From Euborellia annulipes (taxonomy: Eukaryota; Arthropoda; Insecta; Dermaptera; Anisolabididae): a DNA stretch of 64,000 nucleotides. The notes beneath the pieces were generated by a model that saw only the letters and a list, made by a program, of their open reading frames with translations, searched no databases and had not been told where the DNA came from. Of the stretch, positions 39,065 through 52,100 are shown piece after piece. The translations under genes were made by a program, and so were the position numbers. Within the stretch, counting starts at the first letter, position 1. Each line of letters opens with the position of its first letter. The stretch is from NCBI GenBank assembly GCA_023213315.1, contig JAKCPI010001989.1:1-64000 (forward strand). The letters are read 5' to 3'.

Positions 39065-39880
39065 AATTTAATTTAGAAAATAATTATATAATTTTTTAAA
39101 TGTATTTCGAAGATTGAAATTTAATTATTAATTGATTATTCTATTTATTTATTCTTTGGCTTTTCATCGTTTTAATTTTATTTTAATAGAATTTGTATTA
39201 AATACATGGCCTCTGTAACAGGAGAATAGAATAGTAGAGGAGTGTGTCTTAACCCTCTTGGCGCCAAAGGTTAATAACACTCCTTTCTGTTTTTAATCTC
39301 CTGATACCATTAGACAACTATTATGATTGGAATTTATATAATTGAAATAGAATTAAATAACTAATTTGTGCTGCACTCTTGTGGAGACTTTAAATATTAT
39401 ACTTGTAATTCTAAACATCTCCACAGGGTAGCAGCACAAATCAGCATGTGATATCCTCTTGTATCTATCTGTTCACTAGTGAGACTTTTTGTCTAATCAT
39501 GCTGATTTGTGCTGCTACCCTGTGGAGATGTTTAGAATTACAAGTATAATATTTAAAGTCTCCACTAGAGTGCAGCACAAATTAGTTATTTAATTCTATT
39601 TCAATTATATAAATTCCAATCATAATAGTTGTCTAATGGTATCAGGAGATTAAAAACAGAAAGGAGTGTTATTAACCTTTTGGCGCCAAGGCACTTAAGA
39701 CACACTCCTCTACTATTCTATTCTCCTGTTACAGAGGCCATGTATTTAATACAAATTCTATTAAAATAAAATTAAAACGATGAAAAGCCAAAGAATAAAT
39801 AAATAGAATAATCAATTAATAATTAAATTTCAATCTTCGAAATACATTTAAAAAATTATATAATTATTTTCTAAATTAAA
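39065..39880. repeat. Giant palindrome, arms about 384 bp
   Basis: Left arm 39065-39448 and right arm 39498-39880 are near-perfect inverted copies with a 49-bp spacer. The arm text includes GTAGCAGCACAAATCAGCAT next to the spacer. There is no ORF. It is inserted between pieces of the foldback element described next. Confidence 0.9.
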
Positions 39881-40397
39881 TATAAAAAAAAAAAAAAAAA
39901 AAAAAATTTAATTTTAAGGATGAGATTTATATTTTAATTAATTTAAGGACAATAAATAATACACATTTTATATTTTTAAATTAACCTTTATAATTATATT
40001 AAAAATAAATAATTATATAAATAATTATTAGAATGACATGAGAGGTTATGTCATAATATTAATAAGTCAAAATATATTTATATTTTTGATAAATGATTAA
40101 ATTATATTTAAATTATTACATTTTAATGAACTCTTATTATAAAATATTAAATAAATAAGAAATAAAGGATTAAGAGGAAGGAATTTAAAAAAATGACATG
40201 AAAAACTGAATAAATAAATGTTGAAATATTACTTCGTATAAAATGCTTTATTTCTTTATAAAAAAACATATTGGATGAAAAATAAATTAATTATGATCTA
40301 TTTTAATAGTGGAAATATGAGAGAATCAATAGATTTCCTTAAATTTAACGTAAATGATGTCGAAATGACTTCAACAAATTTGATATTCATTTAACAG

Positions 40398-41772
40398 TTA
40401 AGAATAAAAAAAGTGCAGGAAGTGGATTTGAACTCGGTTTGTCGTGAGAATGAAAAAAAAAATATAAAGTACTTGCGGACACATTAACCACCTTGGCCAA
40501 ACTTGATTTAATTTTTATAAGGAAAAATTAGCCATATAAGAAACATGAAATAAAAGAAGTATTAAAAAATTTTAATATTCCACATATGATATATCATTTT
40601 TTAGAACGTTTTATGCAGATTAATAATTTATTTTCAAAATTGCAATATCATGCCTAGTTTTCAAATAATTCAATGGCCAAACGTCAGATTGTTTATGCCT
40701 TAATGTAATTAAACCAAAAAGTCTATCTAACATATGATACATGTCATTAATTCTTGAATTCCCCCTGATTCCAGAGAAATAAAGCTCTTTTAATTATATG
40801 ATCTAATTTTAGAGATATTGGCGATCAAAGTTAAGTCTATTTTCGACCTTAATGACATGACAAACACTCAAATCTATATTATCGAAAAAGCTTATTTATC
40901 ATTGTCTGATTAAAACCAAATTTTTACCAGAGATTTATAATTAAAAAATGAGTTTTTTTCTAAAGTTTCATTGAGATTGGTAAAGAAATAAATAAAATAT
41001 TGACTATTTTGTAAATTAAGTTTTAGAATTCGCGATCCCGGATTGGTAAAGAGAGCCGTCTATGAACCGGGTCTAGGCTTGCAACTGAGATCCCAAATTC
41101 TAAAACTCAATTTACAAAATAGTCAATATTTTATTTATTTCTTTACCAATCTCAATGAAACTTTAGAAAAATACTCATTTTTTAATTATAAATCTCTGGT
41201 AAAAATTTGGTTTTAATCAGACAATGATAAATAAGCTTTTTCGATAATATAGATTTGAGTGTTTGTCATGCCATTAAGGTCGAAAATAGTCTTAACTTTA
41301 ATCGTCAATAACTTCCAAATTAGATCATATAATTAAAAGGGCTTTAGCTCTCTGGAATCAGGGGGAATTCAAGAATTAATGACATGTATCATATGTTAGA
41401 TAGACTTTTTGGTTTAATTACATTAAGGCATAAACAATCTGACGTTTGCCCATTGAATTATTTGAAAACTAGGCATGATATTGCAATTTTGAATATAAAT
41501 TATTAATCTGCATAAAACGTTCTAAAAAATGATATATCATATGTGGAATATTAACATTTTTTTAATACTTCTTTTATTTCATGTTTCTTATATGGCTAAT
41601 TTTCTTCTCTAAAAATAAATATCAAATGGCTCAAGTGGTTAATGTGTTTATTTTTTTTTCATTCTCACGAAACCAAACATCGCGAGTTCAAATCCATCTC
41701 CAGCACTTTTTTTAAAATCATATTTTCAATTTCTTTTTATTTTTAATGCTAACTTATAATTTCATTTATCTT
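40398..41772. mobile_element. 1.4-kb foldback element with tRNA-like ends, copy 1
   Basis: Central palindrome 40524-41604 (arms over 500 bp) around a unique centre containing GAATTCGCGATCCCGG. Each end carries an outward-facing tRNA-like unit. The right end (plus strand) has A-box TGGCTCAAGTGG and B-box GAGTTCAAATCC, then a T run. The left end (minus strand) has A-box TGGCCAAGGTGG and GAGTTCAAATCC, then a T run. It has no protein-coding capacity. Confidence 0.8.
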
Positions 41773-41784
41773 CAGGGTTCAGAG

Positions 41785-41992
41785 TAGTTTCTCGGGGGGG
41801 GGGTTAATCTGCTGTGACTGGTCGCACAGATCACAATTTTTTCTTAAATTTCCGTAATACAAATCACATTTTTAAGTATTAATTTTTAAAATTTTTTTAC
41901 TAAAAAAAAAAAATATTTTTCTCAAATCTCGGGGAGTCGGGGGGGGGGGGTAACTACCCCCTTTACCCTCCCCCTTTGTATCCGCCCTTGCT
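41785..41992. mobile_element. hAT-type MITE fragment (relative of 18556)
   Basis: Shares TTTCTCGGGGGGG, CTGTGACTGGTCGCACAG and the end GTATCCGCCCTTG with the 18.5- and 18.9-kb elements. The left end is diverged. Confidence 0.6.
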
Positions 41993-42430
41993 TGAAACAA
42001 AAAATTCTATAAATCTCTTATGTACAAGGGAATCGAAATCTATTCGATATTCTTACCGAGTTTATGAGAAATGAGTTGTCAAATTTCTGAGTACAGGGAT
42101 TTTTAAATAAATCTCAAGTGTTGGTATATAAAGACTATAAATTTAGGTATCAAGAAAAAGGCAAGGAGAAAAGGAAACAAGTTTCAAGAAAAGGTGGATT
42201 TTTATTTTATTCATATTTTTTATTAAAAAAAAAAATAATAAAATATATACATAAGAAGGATACATGTTTTTTTTTTAATATTCTAAAATATTTGTTCTTT
42301 TTTTCCAAGGCATTTTCAAGAGTAAACGAACCACCTCCACCATTACTTCCTACCCTTGACTCTTGTAAATGACGAGAAAATGTCAACAATCACCTTCACA
42401 TTCATCCAGAAGCGGAAACTTTCCAGGATA

Positions 42431-43206
42431 TATATATGTCGTAGACAGATCGTGAAATTAGACAGTTCATGAACTGTCTAGACAGTTCATGAACTGCAGC
42501 CAGATCGTGTAATGGTCAAACAGTTACATGATCTGGCTAAAAATTTTAGACAGTTCATGAAATGCAATTGGGCCTTAGACAGATCGTGTAATGCTCGAGA
42601 ATTACATGAAATGTCTAAATTTTTTAGGCAGTTCATGAACTGCCTAACAGCAGTTTTGCCGATCGTGTACTGTTTGTAATTTAATGCAATAAATCTAAAA
42701 AAAAAAATTTTATTTTTTCGAAAATCAAAAAAAAGGGCTTCTATAAGTTGTAGACATTTTAAATAGCTTTAATTTCAAAAAAATTGAGGTAGATAGCTTC
42801 AAATTTGTGGCCGCTGGAATCTCCCAAAATTAGAACCCCGAGACGCGCACCTTAACTCAAGATTTACAAAGTGAGGAAGATTTGGAAAATTTAGTAATCG
42901 ATAATAATAATAATATTGAAAAAAATTGACTTTTTTCGAGATCTTTATTTGCTTTACAAACAGTACACGATCGGCAAAACTGCTGTTAGGCAGTTCATGA
43001 ACTGCCTAAAAAATTTAGACATTTCATGTAATTCTCGAGCATTACACGATCTGTCTAAGGCCCAATTGCATTTCATGAACTGTCTAAAATATTTAGCCAG
43101 ATCATGTAACTGTTTGACCATTACACGATCTGGCTGCAGTTCATGAACTGTCTAGACAGTTCATGAACTGTCTAATTTCACGATCTGTCTACGACATATA
43201 TATATA
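42431..43206. repeat. Foldback element built from CAGTTCATGAACTG
   Basis: Arms of about 250 bp (42431-42679 and 42954-43206) begin ATATATGTCGTAGACAGATC. Within each arm the palindrome CAGTTCATGAACTG and related AGATCGTGTAATG / AGTTACATGATCT words repeat. This gives palindromes inside a palindrome. The 274-bp centre is unrelated AT-rich DNA. It has no ORF. Confidence 0.85.
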
Positions 43207-44734
43207 AAGGGATTATAGAATTGACTATTAAAGTCAATGACGAATATTTAGTATACTTCTTATTTTCACTTCTAATCTAACAGAAATATAATCAGAATTT
43301 TTCACTCATAACTCTATTTTACAAGATTCTTTTTATTTTAAGAAATTATTTTCTAGATCAACAGATGAAGTTTATTTTTATATACTTAAACAATGCTTTT
43401 TACTGCATGTATCTTTTTATATACAAATTCAAAATGAATAAATTAAATTTCAGATCAAAGTAAAGCATTATTTATATTCACTCAACAGCAAAATATTCCG
43501 GCCTGAAACATAACTCATGTTATATGTAATAATAAATTAGATAATTTACAATGTAAATACTTTTTATTAACTTGTAATATTATCTCAAAATGAAAAAAAA
43601 ATATCGAAATCAGCGGAATAAGATCATTTTTGACATTGAAAGCGTGCAAATTTTAATAGAACTAAAATATTTTAACGTTGCAATTACTCAAATTACATTC
43701 GATACGCGGAAAGGGCTTTAAATGTAAACAAGATACTGTTGAAAGATATTATTCTCGAAGGTGACGGACGTAGGAGGTAATTAATCCCTATATTGAGTGG
43801 CCGGTTTTTTTTTTTGCTGTTTAGTGTATATATAAAAATTAAGTGTTGGCTGTGTCTTCTACACAGCCGGTGGCTTTTTAACGTGACAACATCTTTTGCT
43901 TGAATTCAAAAAAAAAATTTTTTTCTCTTACCTAAGTTATATTGAAATATAAAGAGAGAAAGTATTGTTTTTGTTTTTTTTTTACTAGTACTTTGTTCCC
44001 ATTAATAAACATGTTCAAACATTTTCATTGTAACAATATATGACAGGTGTGGCTAAACTTTTATCCATTAAGGGCGACTTATGCTAAAAAAAATGAGGTT
44101 TTTCGAGAAAAAAACTAATTTTGGAGTTAATTACTCGGGATGTTTTTATTTATTCTATTAGAGGTTTTCTTTCTGCACCAAATGACATCTCATTTAGTGT
44201 GATCTGATTAGCCGTTCGGAATTTACAGGGGTTTAAACTTCCAAATTAGAATTTACCGCAGTGCGGTAAAATAAAATGATAGGAAAAAAATAAATGGTGA
44301 AATCTTTAGCTGAAAACTCATTCTTTCTAACCTATATTCCCCAAAATTATACCTCTTAAAACAGAGGAGTTATTCAAGCCGATAAACTTTTTCGTGCATG
44401 CCCCTCTAACCAGCCACTATAGACACATGATGTGTAAGACGTTGTCACGTCAAAAAGAAAGTAATAAAAATTAGTTATAAAATATTGCTATAAATGATAA
44501 TTGAATTTCTGATATTGAAAATACAATTCTTCCATTAAGAAAATCTCAGACTTATAAAGAGATATTTAAAGCATCGAAATGTAATATTTAAAAAAAATGA
44601 CAAAAAATTTCCAGTGTATTTAAAAAAAATAAAATTTTTTTTGTACAAAATAATATTTAATTAATGATAAAAAAAAAGCCTTAAAAAGATCCCATCTTGT
44701 GCCATATCTTTAGCTAAAGAACTTTTTATAGATT
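43207..44734. other. Intergenic, nothing recognised
   Basis: AT-rich sequence. I see no exon or element ends in it. Confidence 0.45.
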
Positions 44735-45001
44735 CCCACACAGCACAAAATATTGCAGCAATGTTGCAGAAATATTGAGAATCTTGCATAAATTGCCAAT
44801 ATTGCAGGAATATTGCATCAATATTGCAAATCTTGCAAAATATTTGCAATATTGCAGCGGCAATATTCCAAGCTAGGAATATTGCAGCAATATTGTTGCA
44901 ATATTCCTATCTTTTTGCAACATTGCAGAAATATTGCTGTTTGAGCTGCAATATTGAGCAAGATTGCTGCAACATTCCAGCAATATTTTGTGCTGTGTGG
45001 G
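44735..45001. mobile_element. Palindromic MITE with CAATATTGC iterons
   Basis: Terminal inverted repeats CCCACACAGCACAAAATATT. About fifteen copies of a CAATATTGCA-like word lie in both orientations. It resembles 34791-35157 in its interior words but has different ends. Confidence 0.65.
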
Positions 45002-45101
45002 TTGTTTATATAGAAATATTTTTTACTAGAAGTTAAGTATACTGGGACGATTTACCAAAGTTTACAGGTGAAGAGTTCGAATTATAAAGAATAGACTATA
45101 T

Positions 45102-45518
45102 CAGGTCTATTCTCTAAAAACAGGCGTTAAAATTTTAAATAAACAAATTGGTATTAAAAAGTAATGTAGAAACAATCAGCGTTAAAAAAATGCTATTCTC
45201 TAAACAAAGTTTTAACAGCGACGTTAACATGTTGCGTTTATTTCAAAGCTATCAAAATCATAACCTTACTTTTTAGGTTAAGGACGCCATGTTTATTTTA
45301 AACACGACGTTAAAATATTAAAGGCACCCCCGAGACATGGCATTCATTTTTAACACTATTTACTAAATGTTAACGTTTTGTCTTTAAATTTTTGATTACA
45401 GAATAGCTATTTGAGGTAAGGAAGTGATTTTGAATAGCATTTTTTAACGCTTACATTACTTTTTAACACCCATTTGTTTATTTTAAATTTTAACGCCTGT
45501 TTTTAGAGAATAGACCTG
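45102..45518. mobile_element. MITE, TIR CAGGTCTATTCTCTAAAAAC
   Basis: 417 bp. Inverted ends CAGGTCTATTCTCTAAAAAC continue for about 50 bp (GGCGTTAAAATTTTAAATAA), with TAT on both flanks. A second copy lies at 48968-49497. Confidence 0.75.
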
Positions 45519-45609
45519 TATATGCTTTAAAGATAAAGCACAAGATACTTTGAAGCATGGCTGGGGTGTCGGCATAAAATAAAATATATTTTAAATACAA
45601 TAACTATAA

Positions 45610-46098
45610 TAGTCCAGGATCCCAGGCCCATTTTTACAAGTTATTACTATCAATCTAATTTTCCTTGAGTAGCTTTATTTTGATGAGACGACCAATTTTT
45701 CCTCTTACAACAATTTAATTCTTGATTGTGGTAGCTAACAGGAGTAGCAGTGATATAATATTTCAATTTGACGATTCTCAATTATTTATGGGTTTTTTCA
45801 TTAAATCTTAAGAAAATTATTAACATTATTGAAAAAAAAAATATTTGTCCTACAAATAGTAATAATTTTTTTCAATAATGTTAATAATTTTCTTAAGATT
45901 TAATGAAAAAACCCAAAAATAATAAAAAATTTTTGAGAATCGTCAAATTGAAATATTATATTCCTGCTACTCCTGTTGGCTACCACAATCAAGAATTGTT
46001 CTAAGAGGAAAAATTGGTCGTCTCATCAAAATAAAGCTACACACGGAAAATGAGTTATTATAACTTGTAAAAATGGGCCCGGGATCCTGGACTATAAA
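45610..46098. repeat. Palindrome, arms about 225 bp
   Basis: Ends TAGTCCAGGATCCCAGGCCC and inverse, with a short AT-rich centre near 45836-45862. There is no ORF. It lies just downstream of the NOC2 stop codon. Confidence 0.85.
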
Positions 46099-46152
46099 AC
46101 CATCTTTAATTTTCTCTGTGTTGCCAAAAAATACAAAAATACAAAGTTAACT

Positions 46153-49100
46153 TTACTTCAAAGATTTATTTTTCTTCTTCTCGATTTTTCTTTTTTTCTT
46201 CAAATTTTTAATTTTATTCTTGGGAGATTTTTTTGGTACTGACTTTTCACTATAAAAAAAAAAATAAGAGGGATTAATATAGTAATCTTAAATAATATAA
46301 ATGTATTTGTATAAGTACGTTTGTTCTCGTTCATTGTCTTCATTCTCAGATTCTTCTTCATCTGATGAGAAAAGTTCAAAAGGTTTTCTTTTAGAAGGTT
46401 TTTTCTCTTGATTTGTTGCGGATTTTTTAACAATCTCATCGGAAATGATTATCTGTAATTATATAATTGATTAAATTAGAAAAAAAAATTTTAATTATTT
46501 GAGTTTACATGTACTTAATTTACATTTGGAATTCACCAGTATCCTCTACCACAGAGCTTTTCAATTTTTTTGTTATTTTCATTATTAATAGAATTTTATA
46601 CTAATACACGAGCAATGTGCAGTTTGTGCCACAAGTGCCTGACAGTGGCGTCATTTGGGGGGGGGGGGGGCATTCCCCCCAAGGGTTCTGATTTTTATAT
46701 ATCCCTTGTTTGTAAGCACATCAGTTCTCAAAAATGGCTCTAACAATTTTTTCCAAATTTTAAATATATATTATTTCCGGTACCAATATGAAATTCTGGT
46801 ACTTGTACTTTACTGATGTACTTTTTTCCAATTTTCTCGAAATTATCTTTAATGATTTCTTTAAAATATTTTTCTTTAATTTCTTTAAAAGATTTAAATA
46901 TTTACTGAATTGGGTATAGGAGACTTTGCAGCCAAGGAAATAAGTAAAAAACATTTATTTAATTATTAACCCTCGACGTTTCGGTAGCAAATCAATACCT
47001 TCCTCAGAAAGATTAATTGTTAGAATACAAGATTGACAGTATTATATTTAATTATCATTGCAAATTATACAATTTTTATTTAATCTATATGTATTAAGAG
47101 TGAGTGACTTGCTCTTAATTCATATAGTATTAAATAAATTTTGTATAATTTGCAATTGATAATTAAATATAATACTGTCAATCTTGTATTCTAACAATTA
47201 ATCTTGTATTCTAACAATTAAACTTGTATTCTAACAATTAATCTTGTATTCTAAACAATTAATCTTGTATTCTAAACAATTAATCTTGTATTCTAAACAA
47301 TTAATCTTGTATTCTAAACAATTAATCTTGTATTCTAAACAATTAATCTTGTATTCTAATTAATCGTCCTGAGGAAGGACATGATTTGCGACCGAAACGT
47401 CGACGATTAACAATTAAATAAAATTTTTTTATTTAATTCCTTTGGCTGCAAAGTCTCCTATACCCAATTCAAAGTCTACAGCTACTTCTCATTTCTAGTT
47501 AAATATTTACTATTTCCGGTATAGAAAACAAATTCCGTTTGATCTCGACTTTGGGAAAATTCGGGTACTAGTGCTTTACTGATGTACTTTTTTTTGCAAA
47601 TTTACTAAAAAAAAAAAAAAAAAAAAAGCGACCTCCAGCTCGGTCATCCCGGAACTACTATATTGAAGTAACGTTTTTAATAAATATAATTCAAATTAAT
47701 TTGAATTATTAATTTAAAATAGTTACTAATGCTAGTTGTGTATATTTCATGAAAAATATTCCCTAGCGAATCGTGGGCTGGAATCGAAATTTTGTCTATG
47801 AAAAATGAGTTTAGTTGTCTTACTCAATGTTTCCAAAATTAGTGTTAAAATTGACTTATTTATATATTTTGTAAATAGGCTTTCCAGGGTGAAGTGAGTT
47901 GATAATTCATTCTTTTACTAACCTTATCTTGTTTAATTTTTACAATATTTTTATCATTTTGTTTTTTCCACAATTGATAAAAATTATTTAAAGGAGTTCC
48001 TTTCAATTGGATATTTTTTTCCCACGCGTTAACTTCTTTTTCATTATTTATCCAAAATTTGATTTTTTTTCTTTCTTTTTCAATAAATGAAGAATTTTCT
48101 TCAATTTTATCTAAAAGATGTTTCATTTTTTTCGTGTAATTAACTATTTTGCATGTCTTCAAAAATTTCCTTAACTAAAAAATAAATATTATTAGAATAT
48201 TTTACAAAAAATATTCAATTCATTTGCAGTTCTAAGTACAAGTACTTTTTAAAAATACTTGCAATTATTAGCAGGTATTATTAACAACCAGTACCACTAA
48301 TATTTAAAAAAGAAATATTAAGTAAAATACTGGAAATATACCGTTTTCAAGTACTTGTACTTAGTACTAATATAATAATAAAAAGGTACTTACTTGAATA
48401 CAAGTGGGAATACACAAATCAGGAAAGGCTATAGAATTTGATTGTGTAGTTAAGTATTCTAACATTTGTTGATAAATATTCTCAATAATTGTATCTTTGA
48501 AACCATTTTCTTTAAGTTGAGATTTACTTAATCGAAGGAGACAAGTGATATCTAAAGGCTTCAGAGAGAGTTTTTGATGTTTTTTATTAAAATCAAATTC
48601 ATTTAATATCTGAAAAAAATTAATAATTATAATGAATAAAAGTTAATAAATATATATTTAGTGGATTCAAATTAAGGAGTGTTTAAAAAAAAAAAATTTT
48701 AAGTTTTTGACAATATAAGGATAATTTTTTCGGAAGCAGCTCTCATGAAAAATATTAGGGTAAAGGTGAAAGGATTCTTGATATTTGATAAGAAACAAAA
48801 TCAAATAATTCATCTGTTTCATCCAAGAATGACAAAATAAGACTAAAAGCTCCTGTTTTTAGATAAGCCAAATATATTAAAAAAAGGAAAATTATTTAAA
48901 GAGCAACACATTTGAAAAAAAATGAATAAAAAATTGGCCAAAAGCAGTAATAAAAAGGCAATCATGTCTATTCCCTAGAAACAGACGTTAAAATTTAACA
49001 TCATAAATTGGGTGTTAAAAAATAAAGCGTTAAAAAATGCTATTCTTTAAACCAAGTTTTAACAGCGACGTTAACATTTTACTTTTTAGCACCATGTGTT

Positions 49101-52100
49101 AACGATCCATATAAAGATAGCTGTTTTCTGCTTGTTCGTGTTTTTACACCACTCGATAACCTCCCGCGTATGCGCATTACTAACTTGATTTATTATTCTC
49201 AATCTAGTAGGCCTATCTGATACACCAGCGTTAAAAAAATGCTATTATGTTTCTTTTATCTCAAAGCTGTCAAAATCATAACCTTATTTTTTGGTTAAAG
49301 ACGCCATTTTGATGTATTAAATATGGCGTTAAAATATTAAAGGAACCCCCTGGACATTAATTTTTAACACTATTGATTAAATGTTACCGCTTTGGTGTTA
49401 AAGTTTTTGCTTACAGAATAGCAATTAGAGGCAAGGAGGTGTTAAAATAAATTAAGATGTTAAAAGTTGACGTTTTTGCTTAGAGAATAGAGCTGAATAA
49501 CAGCCAAAAAACTGATATGTTTACACTGTTCCATCATTCGTTGTTTTATTATGTGTTCTGATTCAATATCAGCAACACAAGTCTGAAAACAGAGTATATT
49601 AATGAAGATAAAACGAAATCTAAATTCAGTTTTGGATAAAACAGATGATATATAATAATATTCATCTACAATATCATGCAAACTAATAGCACGTTACAAA
49701 TCTACTTAACTTCTCAGGCCGAATGTTGGACACCAACAAGGTAATTTAGAATGAGAAGAAAAAAAAAAAAAAACTTAGGACTTAGATCGAAGATTCTTGC
49801 CAAGTGGTCGGACAAGTTGTAGCAACTGATTGAGTAAAAAAATTTTTTTACAGCGAGATCAAAATTATTTTATATATATTAATTAAACAATTACCAAACT
49901 TGTCGACACATTGTTATAATAACAAATTATTAAATATCAAAATTTCTTACCTCACCCTAATATTTACAAATTAGAGTTGCTCTAAGACTCGAACTAATAT
50001 ATTATGTAAAATTCATTATTTAGCACAAATATTTAAAGCAGAAGTTAATAAGAAATATATATATATATACATATATATTCATTGATCTTCTTACAATTTT
50101 TACATTTGTATAAAAAATATATTTTTTTAAATTTTATTAATGTATATATCTCCTCTTGGTGTCATCCTATTAAAAATTTAACATAATATCATACATTTCA
50201 ATCAAATAGAATCAATTTTAAATGTTTCGTTGCCTTTTAGATTTTCAGATGATATTTTTATTTTAATCTGCTGAATCTAATAGACAACAATTTTGTTTGA
50301 ATACAATGAGATTATTTTTTATTTATAAATTAATATTTTAATCTTCATATACTTTTTTTTTATCGACCGACTCATATGAAGAAGGAGGTATTATGGCTTT
50401 ACAGGAGGCAAGGTGTTCGCATGATTTTGCCGATAAGATGGCGTTAGGGGTCTTAAAAATTTAGCCAAAAAGCTCAAGTATTACGAAAATTTGCCAACAG
50501 ATGGCAGGATGCTAGGCCTCTATTTAATCTCATGTATTTTTTTGATTTTCGTTGATCTTTTAATAATGAATAGTTTATAATATATTATTATATTTTTTTT
50601 TAATTTATAACAGCATAAAAATATATAGGTTTATAAGTGGTCTGATAATATCGGCTGTTAGACTAGACTGCCATCTTTTGCAAGAGTGCTGAACTATTTG
50701 GCCGTTAATTTTTAAATAAATACAAAATTTGTTTTTTACTTGGTTACCATTTCATTTAATTAATTATTATAGGTTGGATATTAATGATTTTTATATTTTT
50801 AGATTTAAATAAAAATTACAATTTTTATAATAGTTTTTTTTTTTTTTTGCATTTTGTATAAATATAAAAAAATATTTTTTAATTAATCGTAATTAAAAAA
50901 AAAAAAGCATTCTATTATGTAAAATGCTCAGGAATTTAAATTATAAAAAACCGCATAAAAAAATACTTTAAAATGCCTCAGTAGTTTCGGATTAAAGATT
51001 CAATGTGCCCTCCTGAAGCCTCTTAAAGTCTGATATTACGAGATGAATGAGAATTATATGAAAATAGACAATTCATTTCACCCATTTGTCTCATATCACA
51101 CCAAAAGTTGTTTGATTTCGATGAAAAACAAAACTATTTTTATATATATAAAGATTGTAAAAACTTTTATTTAAATCAGATATCCTAAACAAAATTTAAA
51201 TTATCAATATGTTTATTGATACTTACTGCAAGGTAAAAGGGGAGTATCGGAATAAAAGTATTTGTCCTCTGGGAAAGTCCAATTAACATTTGACAGCAAT
51301 GAAAACGAAGTGGATACCATTGTGAATTCGGTGCATTTTTTATTGTTCCAATAACAATCTGAACAAGTGGATAAATCAAAGATCGCATCAACGGTTTGTC
51401 CGAATTGGCACTAAGAAGATCGCAAAAGAAATGGAGCGAGTTCAAAAATTGCCAATTATAAACTGCTTGTTTCGTTTCCTGTAAAAAATAAGTAGTTATT
51501 TGAATATTTAATGGAAAACTGAAGATTGAAATTGTTGCTGAGAAAATGGAAGAATAAAAAAAAAGAGGCAAAGTTGTTTGAGAGTTAGTCATGAGAATAA
51601 GAACAAAATAATTATATGTTTAAATAAGTAGAGAGCTAAAGAGATAGGTATTCGTAGGCGCCATTTTCGATCTTAGTTACCGATAAAAACATGACAATAC
51701 ACATGAAAACATATAGTTACAGTGTATATTAGATTAATTATTAATTAATATTGGTGAATGAATTGAAAAAATAATAATTTTTTGTTGTAAAAAGTAATTT
51801 AGAATATGCTGTTATTGAAATGCTTCATTGTTATATAGAAAAAGGTACAAAATTTCGAAATGTATTGTTCTAAATGATTTTATGAGGCTATGTGCAACAG
51901 TGAGGGACAATATTAAGTCCCACCCATGCATTTTCTACTTGTGATTATTTCATTGTTTTTATAAAAGAAAATGAAAATCTTTATTGGAAATTTTCTAGGT
52001 TTGAACCATGAAGTTTCCATTAAAAAATATATATTATTTTTTTAAAAACAATGAAATAATCACATGTAGAAAACGCATGGGTGGGACTTAATATTGTCCC

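Larger units (their letters stand above)
46903..47487. repeat. Palindrome bracketed by two hammerhead ribozymes
   Basis: Outer arms TTGGGTATAGGAGACTTTGC and inverse. Inside each arm is a complete hammerhead core, facing opposite ways (46965-47017 minus, 47360-47410 plus). The right half is expanded by a nine-copy 20-21-bp tandem repeat. It lies in the NOC2 intron between exons 10 and 11. Confidence 0.85.

Noticed and set aside
47181..47362. Regular direct repeats resembling a CRISPR array
   Set aside because: Units are head-to-tail without unique spacers, lie inside an animal intron, and there are no cas genes. It is a simple tandem repeat.
49484..49584. Possible extra NOC2 exon on the minus strand (acceptor TTTTCAG at 49584)
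   Set aside because: NOC2 exons 8 and 9 already join in phase and correspond to adjacent residues in the human protein. The extra stretch overlaps a MITE end and shows no NOC2 similarity.
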